The position numbers and the translations under genes are program-made. The notes beneath the pieces were generated by a model. That model was not told the DNA's origin. It did no database searches and saw only the letters and a program-made list of their open reading frames with translations. A stretch of DNA of 13,658 nt from Cyclostephanos tholiformis (taxonomy: Eukaryota; Bacillariophyta; Thalassiosirophyceae; Thalassiosirales; Thalassiosiraceae), in contig JALLPB010002274.1 in NCBI GenBank assembly GCA_036939975.1, positions 1-13,658 of the forward strand, written 5' to 3'. Below, one piece after another: positions 8,858 to 13,658 of the stretch; position 1 is the stretch's first letter; every line of letters starts with the position of its first letter.

Positions 8858-10141
8858 ATGAGAGTATCCTCACTTTTCGCTGTTGCAGCTATTGTAACTC
8901 AATGTAATGGTTTCTTGAACCTACCATTCATCAATCAGGCCAATCCTTCCCTGACCCAGTATGCCGAGGCGCAGGAAAATGCACTGCTGAAGATCCGACT
9001 CGACATCGGTCAAGTAGAGACGGCGCAAAAGGGCACTCCGATGATTACTGGCAATCGTATTGGAATCGATGGCATGGTCGTTGAGCTCCACGGCAATCAG
9101 GACGCAGTCTACACACAGTGAGTTTGAGATATGTACTTAATATATCCACAATTAATTTCTTTACCATAACACGCCAAAACTAATATCTATGCAGTCCCAA
9201 ATTGCCGGGCGCCGATGGACCTAACCCTCAGTTGTCTACTGGTGCAAAGGTGAGTTTTGTAATTCTTTGTTGACAGGATGAGAAAATTCTGAACACAGTA
9301 TTTCACGTTTTGTTCATGACTTTATTGCGCATCTTTACCGAATTCTTACACTATAGACGTTGGAACTAATCAAGAAGGGGAAGTTTGTTGACCTTACTGG
9401 TACAAAATACGTCAATTTGGAACACGGAGCTTGGGAATTCATTTGGCGCAGAAATGCGAAGGCTGGAGCATTCATTTGTGGCTTTGACGTTCCTGAAGAA
9501 GTCAAACGTAACGGTGCTTCAATCCCCAAAGGTCGGGTGTATTTGGTAGGTCATTGTATGCAACGAACGATTCCTCACATGTGATTCTCCTCGCCAACTA
9601 ACCTCACTTGGTTGATATCAGACCTTTCCTGTATGGACAGAAGAGTCTCTACAGGAGCTTCGTGAGCGCATGGTGAAGGCAGAGGAGAAAGCAGTAGAGG
9701 CCATGGATCGCCTCAAGGATGAGACTCGTATGATGGGAGAAACTTTCAATCCTCTCATGAAGGCAATGCACTTCCGCAACGGTTCGTTTGCCAATATTTT
9801 CATCACAACTCTTTACAACTGCTCCTATGACCTCATTTCTGCTTCCACACCGCACCGATTCCGTAACAGCGTGCAAGGCCCACGAAGATATCGACTATTC
9901 GGGCTTCAAGTTGTACAAGGCAATGCCATTACAACGTGAAATGGTTCATTTGAAGTCCGGGCTGTACCTCTGCTCCCTTGGCACCGTATGGACTAAGACT
10001 GATAAGCTGTTTGCTAATGATCATGTTTTGCTCGGGTCTGCATATGTGATGGCAAGTGACGAAGAAATGATAGAGAAGAAAATTGTCAACGAGCGAGAGC
10101 TTGAACCTGTCGTATTTGACGGCCTTCGTCCGTTCGAGTAA
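8858..10141 (+). CDS. Unknown 311-aa protein with signal/plastid presequence, five exons
   Basis: I do not recognise this family. Exons are 8858-9117, 9195-9249, 9357-9545, 9622-9781 and 9870-10141. The four GT-AG introns are 77, 107, 76 and 88 nt, in phases 2, 0, 0 and 1; joining them gives 936 nt including TAA. The ATG at 8858 is the first in frame after a TAG at 8801-8803. Residues 1-18 form a signal peptide (MRVSSLFAVAAIVTQCNG) and residue 19 is Phe. In diatoms a Phe just after the cleavage site marks plastid import, though the segment after it is not rich in basic or hydroxylated residues, so secretion or ER location is possible. The mature part has a Trp/Arg segment, HGAWEFIWRRNAK (128-140), GFDVPEE (147-153) and a charged helix, probably coiled coil, at 174-208. 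No further membrane segment or catalytic motif is visible. It converges with the MYND gene 272 bp away. The splice model is firm; function is unknown. Confidence 0.88.
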
Positions 10142-10413
10142 ATGTGCCGAGCGAGGCTAAGGCTTCCTGCCTTTGACGGTCTCAAAATTAAATGTTATCG
10201 AGCAAATGCTCAACGCTGTTGTATTTGACGTCGAATGGTAGACGACCATTGTACAAACTCGTCTGTTCGAGTAGAAATCTGTACACCCGCACCCCTGTTT
10301 GAAAGTAGACCGCTTCATAAAATCGTGGAAAATGACCATTTTAGTAAATATATTTTAGAATTGAACGCTGAACAATTGCTAATCATGTGAATACAAAATA
10401 GTCATTTTTGTAT
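10142..10413. other. Spacer between convergent genes
   Basis: This 272-bp A+T-rich spacer carries the 3' ends of both host genes. No canonical AATAAA signal stands out. It contains an echo of the upstream gene's last codons (GTATTTGACG at 10221-10230 and GTTCGAGTA at 10264-10272) and, at its right end, a hairpin described separately. Confidence 0.6.
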
Positions 10414-10415
10414 TC
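10389..10415. terminator. Perfect 10-bp hairpin at the stop of the MYND gene
   Basis: GAATACAAAA (10389-10398) and TTTTGTATTC (10406-10415) are exact reverse complements with a 7-nt loop. The right arm overlaps two bases of the minus-strand TGA (10414-10416), and a run of ten A follows at 10420-10429. Its place between two converging genes suggests 3'-end formation or transcript separation. Eukaryotic genes do not usually rely on such stems, so the terminator role is inference while the structure is seen directly. Confidence 0.4.
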
Positions 10416-13400
10416 ATTCAAAAAAAAAAGGGTATTGATGAGTTCGCTGTTGTAATTTGTAGGATTTGCTGTTGAAGAATGCCAAGATCACGTCACTTTT
10501 TCCTGGTTCAGCCACTTCTTCTTCGCTGTCAACACTCTCCCAGCTTCCATCGTCCATATTCTCATCTTCCTGAACAACAGTATTTTGATCAACTGCAATC
10601 TCTAGAACATTAGTCTTGTCCCCTTCTCCATCCCCGAGTACTTCTCGACAGATTTCATTGTCTTCTTTGTGGAATGGAGCTCGAAAGGGAGGACGGCCAC
10701 AATACCTTTTGTGACCATCTCTGTGCAGAAATTTCATGTGTTCTTTGGAGCAGGCCATGGCGACTTGACAACCAGAACAAGTCATCAAAGTCGGGGCTAG
10801 CTTCGGCTTTTCCTCCTTTTCTGACCTGAGACTACTATATTGATCCTTTCTTTCTGACCTGAGGCAATATTGGCTGTCCCAATTACCTGATTGGGATTTA
10901 TGTTTCGAACGGTTCATCTGACAGTCGCGACACCAGCAGCACCTTCTGTCATCTGGCCACCATGAACGCGGTAAAAATGAGTTAACAAGCGCAACGATGT
11001 CATGAGGGACACCAAAGCGATGTGCACACAATGCAAGGGTTGAAATAGAGCGCCTGAAAGGTATTGAGAATGAGAGGTGGCTGTCTGGTGTCCACGGTGC
11101 GTGCCATTGTCTCAAGAACACAAGAAGGGAAAAATCATATCGAGCAGAGAGATGAGCATAATCAAGCTCAATTCCATCCTCATCTACCACCCACGCTTCA
11201 TTTCGCGACTCGCCTTCACCCAGGTGACTTAAATTAGGAAAGTTTGAGACGTAATCAAACAACAGTGGTTCAGGCGATATAGGGAGATGACACCAAATGA
11301 GAAAATCCCCATATCCACAACCACTGACTTGCAAATCAACAAGATCTGCCGTGAATAGCGCTTTTACCGTGTCTATTACTGGTGTGGGTGGCTGAATTCC
11401 TATCAAATGCTCGATCGAACAACCGCTAGCTGAGCTGCTCACTTGGTTGCGGCTTAAATCCAATAAGGGATGAATAGAGCTTTTCGCCACAGCTTCAGCA
11501 TACCGACAAGGGTCTATGAGACTCTTCAAGTGTGGATCCTGATCTCGTGCGATGTAGGACAGAGGCTTACTTGCTTTCAACGAGTAGCTATCACTGCCAA
11601 TATATGACTCCAGGAGACCTCGGATCAGCATACCACCAAGCTGCCTTCCGTGGATGTTACATGGAAGCTGAACAGCAATGCGTTCTCCAATATCTACCAT
11701 GATTTTAACACATAATAGAAATGAGTCAAGACATCTGGAAAGACGTATTGAAGTATCACCTTGCGTCACATGGCATGTTGCGTCAGGATTGTTCATTTCG
11801 TCTACCAGTTTGGCAAGTCGCATTCGATCACAAAGTGCATGCTGTCTGATCGCGCTAACAATCGTTAAGAGGAGGTTGGTATTAAAAGGAACAGTATCTT
11901 GTGGCAATCCTTCCTCAGCAGAGCGAACTGTCCCTATGTCATGTTCAGCATTATTTAAGAAGTAAAGGTTTCTCTTTAGGTAGGCCTTTCCCGACAATCT
12001 TTCGCCACCGGTGACATCATCCACGGGGCCTGCACAACTGTTTGCGCAATTTAACTCAAGCATTACAAAAGCACAGATAACATTGGCGTGACGTGGAGAT
12101 ATATACTGAATCCCTTCAGAGATGAGTGTCGACAAGATGCCAAGGAAATGCCACCACTGTAGGCGAATGGAGCTATTATAAGATATGGAATGTCATTAAG
12201 GGAGATGGAGATAGCAAAAAAACATAGTACTTACGTCAGTACAATAGTGGCTCGGAGCGTGCAACCTAGTGGAATTTTCCAAGTCGTCCTCGTCGTCGCT
12301 GATGCCACCATTTAAAATATACCATTCATGGCAATATCCACCACAGTTTCGCACTGCATATTCTGACGAAATAATAGTTAACAGACGTCGGAGGCATTCA
12401 ATTCCCGACGTTTCCCTCCCCCCCTGTCCTTCTTCTTCGTTGTCCTCGCAAAGGCCCCAATCGGCAATAAGTAACAAGACGGCTTGTGACAATCGAAAAT
12501 CGCGTTGGAGGTCAGACATGGAGTGCTTCAGAACTCTGAGGAGTATCATTGTGGCAGATGGGCTGTCGGCGAACAGGCTTTCTGGCGAATAGCGATCAAT
12601 GAAGGGCCGATTCTTTTCATCCTCGGCAATATGTTCGACAATACCTCTCCTCTCATTAACGATTGCATGTTGCCACCATCTCAGGAACGTAAAATCCCTC
12701 GCATTCTTAGCACTTATTGCAATGGCAGATTCATCGAATTCTACAATGTTTTGCCCATAACCGCCTTCGTCGTCGATATTTTCCCAGTGGCCACTGCCGT
12801 CGTCCTCATCATCATCGGCATCTTCCCATTCAGAGTCGATCTCTGGAGGCTTGCTAATATCCGAACGAAGGACAGGTTCCGAGACTGGATCCATCAAAAT
12901 GTTCCAAAAGCGATGATTGTCGTGACGGGGTGGTGTCTCGCGTTCGACGTTTGCATCCGGCTCCTCCCGAACGGGGAGGTGCGGGTGGTCGACCGCAATT
13001 TGCGTCGTCCGCGACGACGTCCCCTCGTACTCAGCGTATTGCAACCTCCGATTCCGAGGCATCAAGTGCCCGATCGCCCACGACGAATTGGGCAAATGCT
13101 CATTTATCGTCGCCAATTCCTCTATGCGAACTCCGTGCCTGTCCAAGCGCGGCGAGAACCTAGATCGACGGTGCCCGTTGCGTTCGAAGGGCATGGGCGT
13201 TGGCGATGGTCGGTGGGCGTGTTCCTTCCTATCGACGACTTCTATGGAATCGTAGCAGTCCAAGAGGGGGTATAGTGCGGTATGGTAAGGGAAGAGGCAT
13301 TCGTCCTCGACGGTGCCCCGGTCATTGAAATGGTTCCGAGTCCCGCAATGGTAATTGTCCGCGTCGTCGACGCCGCCAACGAAGGCGGAGGTCGATGTGA

Positions 13401-13515
13401 ACTGTTCATATAGATGGACCTCATCGCGCCAAGAGTTTGCTAGGTCTAGCTGAATCTCCTGCAGTCGCTTGAATTCTTCAAGGATTTGCGTTGTTGGCGC
13501 TGCTGAAGATGCCAT
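10414..13515 (-). CDS. MYND-type zinc finger protein, 1007 aa, two exons
   Basis: Exon 1 is 13515-12235 (427 codons) and exon 2 is 12156-10414 (580 codons plus TGA). They are joined across a 78-nt phase-0 GTAAGT...CAG intron (12234-12157) that keeps the frame: ...HYCTD then WWHFLG.... The start is the ATG in AGCACCATGGCA, the first ATG after an in-frame TAG at 13656-13654. Residues 11-40 look helical. An acidic stretch at 227-255 holds SEWED and GHWENIDDE, and a third such motif, GSWESVDSEEE, lies near the C-terminus (964-974). The centre (about 270-830) is a long, mostly helical region I cannot name. The zinc finger is C836-x2-C839-x47-C887-x2-C890-x5-C896-x3-H900-x8-H909-x3-C913, a MYND pattern with a long insert and His where the sixth Cys is expected. 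MYND fingers usually bind proline-rich partners, often in chromatin or transcription complexes. No SET domain is seen, so methyltransferase activity is not supported. The gene model is strong; the role is unknown. Confidence 0.87.
12157..12234 (-). other. 78-nt spliceosomal intron in the MYND gene
   Basis: Reading on the minus strand, the donor GTAAGT follows the codon GAC (12237-12235) and the acceptor CTACAG precedes TGG (12156-12154). Without splicing, exon 1 runs into a stop at 12198-12196. An alternative acceptor at TATAATAG, 16 nt upstream, would break the reading frame, so CTACAG is preferred. Confidence 0.88.
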
Positions 13516-13658
13516 GGTGCTTGGTTCTGGTTCCAATTTGGATGGTCGCCACGAGTGAGGTTGAGGGAATGGGCAGAATTTTGCCCAGGCTGTGATTTCT
13601 TTGATTTTCCTTTTTGGGGAGGAAAAACTCGTTGCGCCTTTGATTGCAACTGCCTAAT

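Noticed and set aside
12505..13275. 256-codon + strand frame opposite exon 1 of the MYND gene
   Set aside because: It is an antisense shadow. The minus strand has the spliceable frame, the good ATG context and the zinc finger downstream.
13516..13536. Seven-codon upstream extension of the MYND gene from TTG
   Set aside because: The ATG at 13515 has a strong context (ACCATGG), and no ATG lies between it and the upstream stop.
1..13658. tRNA, rRNA, CRISPR array or bacterial-type operon
   Set aside because: I saw no cloverleaf, rRNA segment, regular spacer array or co-directional gene cluster; spliceosomal introns indicate a eukaryotic nuclear genome.

Overview
The window looks like nuclear DNA of a eukaryotic microalga, most likely a diatom or another stramenopile. 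Three things point that way. There is a decayed Ty1/copia element whose pol protein resembles the CoDi-type copia elements described from diatoms. Two host genes have short GT-AG introns (76-107 nt). One of those genes starts with a signal peptide whose predicted cleavage falls just before a Phe, as in diatom plastid-targeting presequences. The assignment is an inference; no rRNA, organellar gene or species-specific marker is present.

Layout: (1) 1-5502 is retrotransposon DNA. The 3' end of one copia copy (copy A, to about 864) is followed by a non-coding, LTR-like stretch (865-1319) with several inverted repeats. A nearly complete but inactive second copy (copy B, gag-pol, 1320-5502) comes next. 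Positions 1-610 of copy A recur at 4891-5502 of copy B, so the two copies lie head to tail and appear to share one LTR region. Copy B has several frameshifts and stops, has lost acidic residues expected in the integrase, RT and RNase H active sites, and is cut off in RNase H next to a short telomere-like motif. (2) 5503-8857 holds no gene I can support. It contains a (GAC)18 microsatellite in a wider GAC/GAT tract, two perfect palindromes, C- and G-homopolymer runs and a diverged internal repeat. (3) 8858-10141 (+) is a five-exon gene for a 311-residue secreted or plastid-targeted protein of unknown function. (4) 10414-13515 (-) is a two-exon gene for a 1007-residue protein with a divergent MYND-type zinc finger and acidic, tryptophan-containing motifs.

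The two host genes converge on a 272-bp spacer that holds a perfect 10-bp hairpin and an echo of the upstream gene's 3' end. Nothing in the sequence says they share a pathway. I did not find a new multi-gene system. The points most worth checking are the tandem copia arrangement, the altered MYND finger and the unknown presequence-bearing protein.
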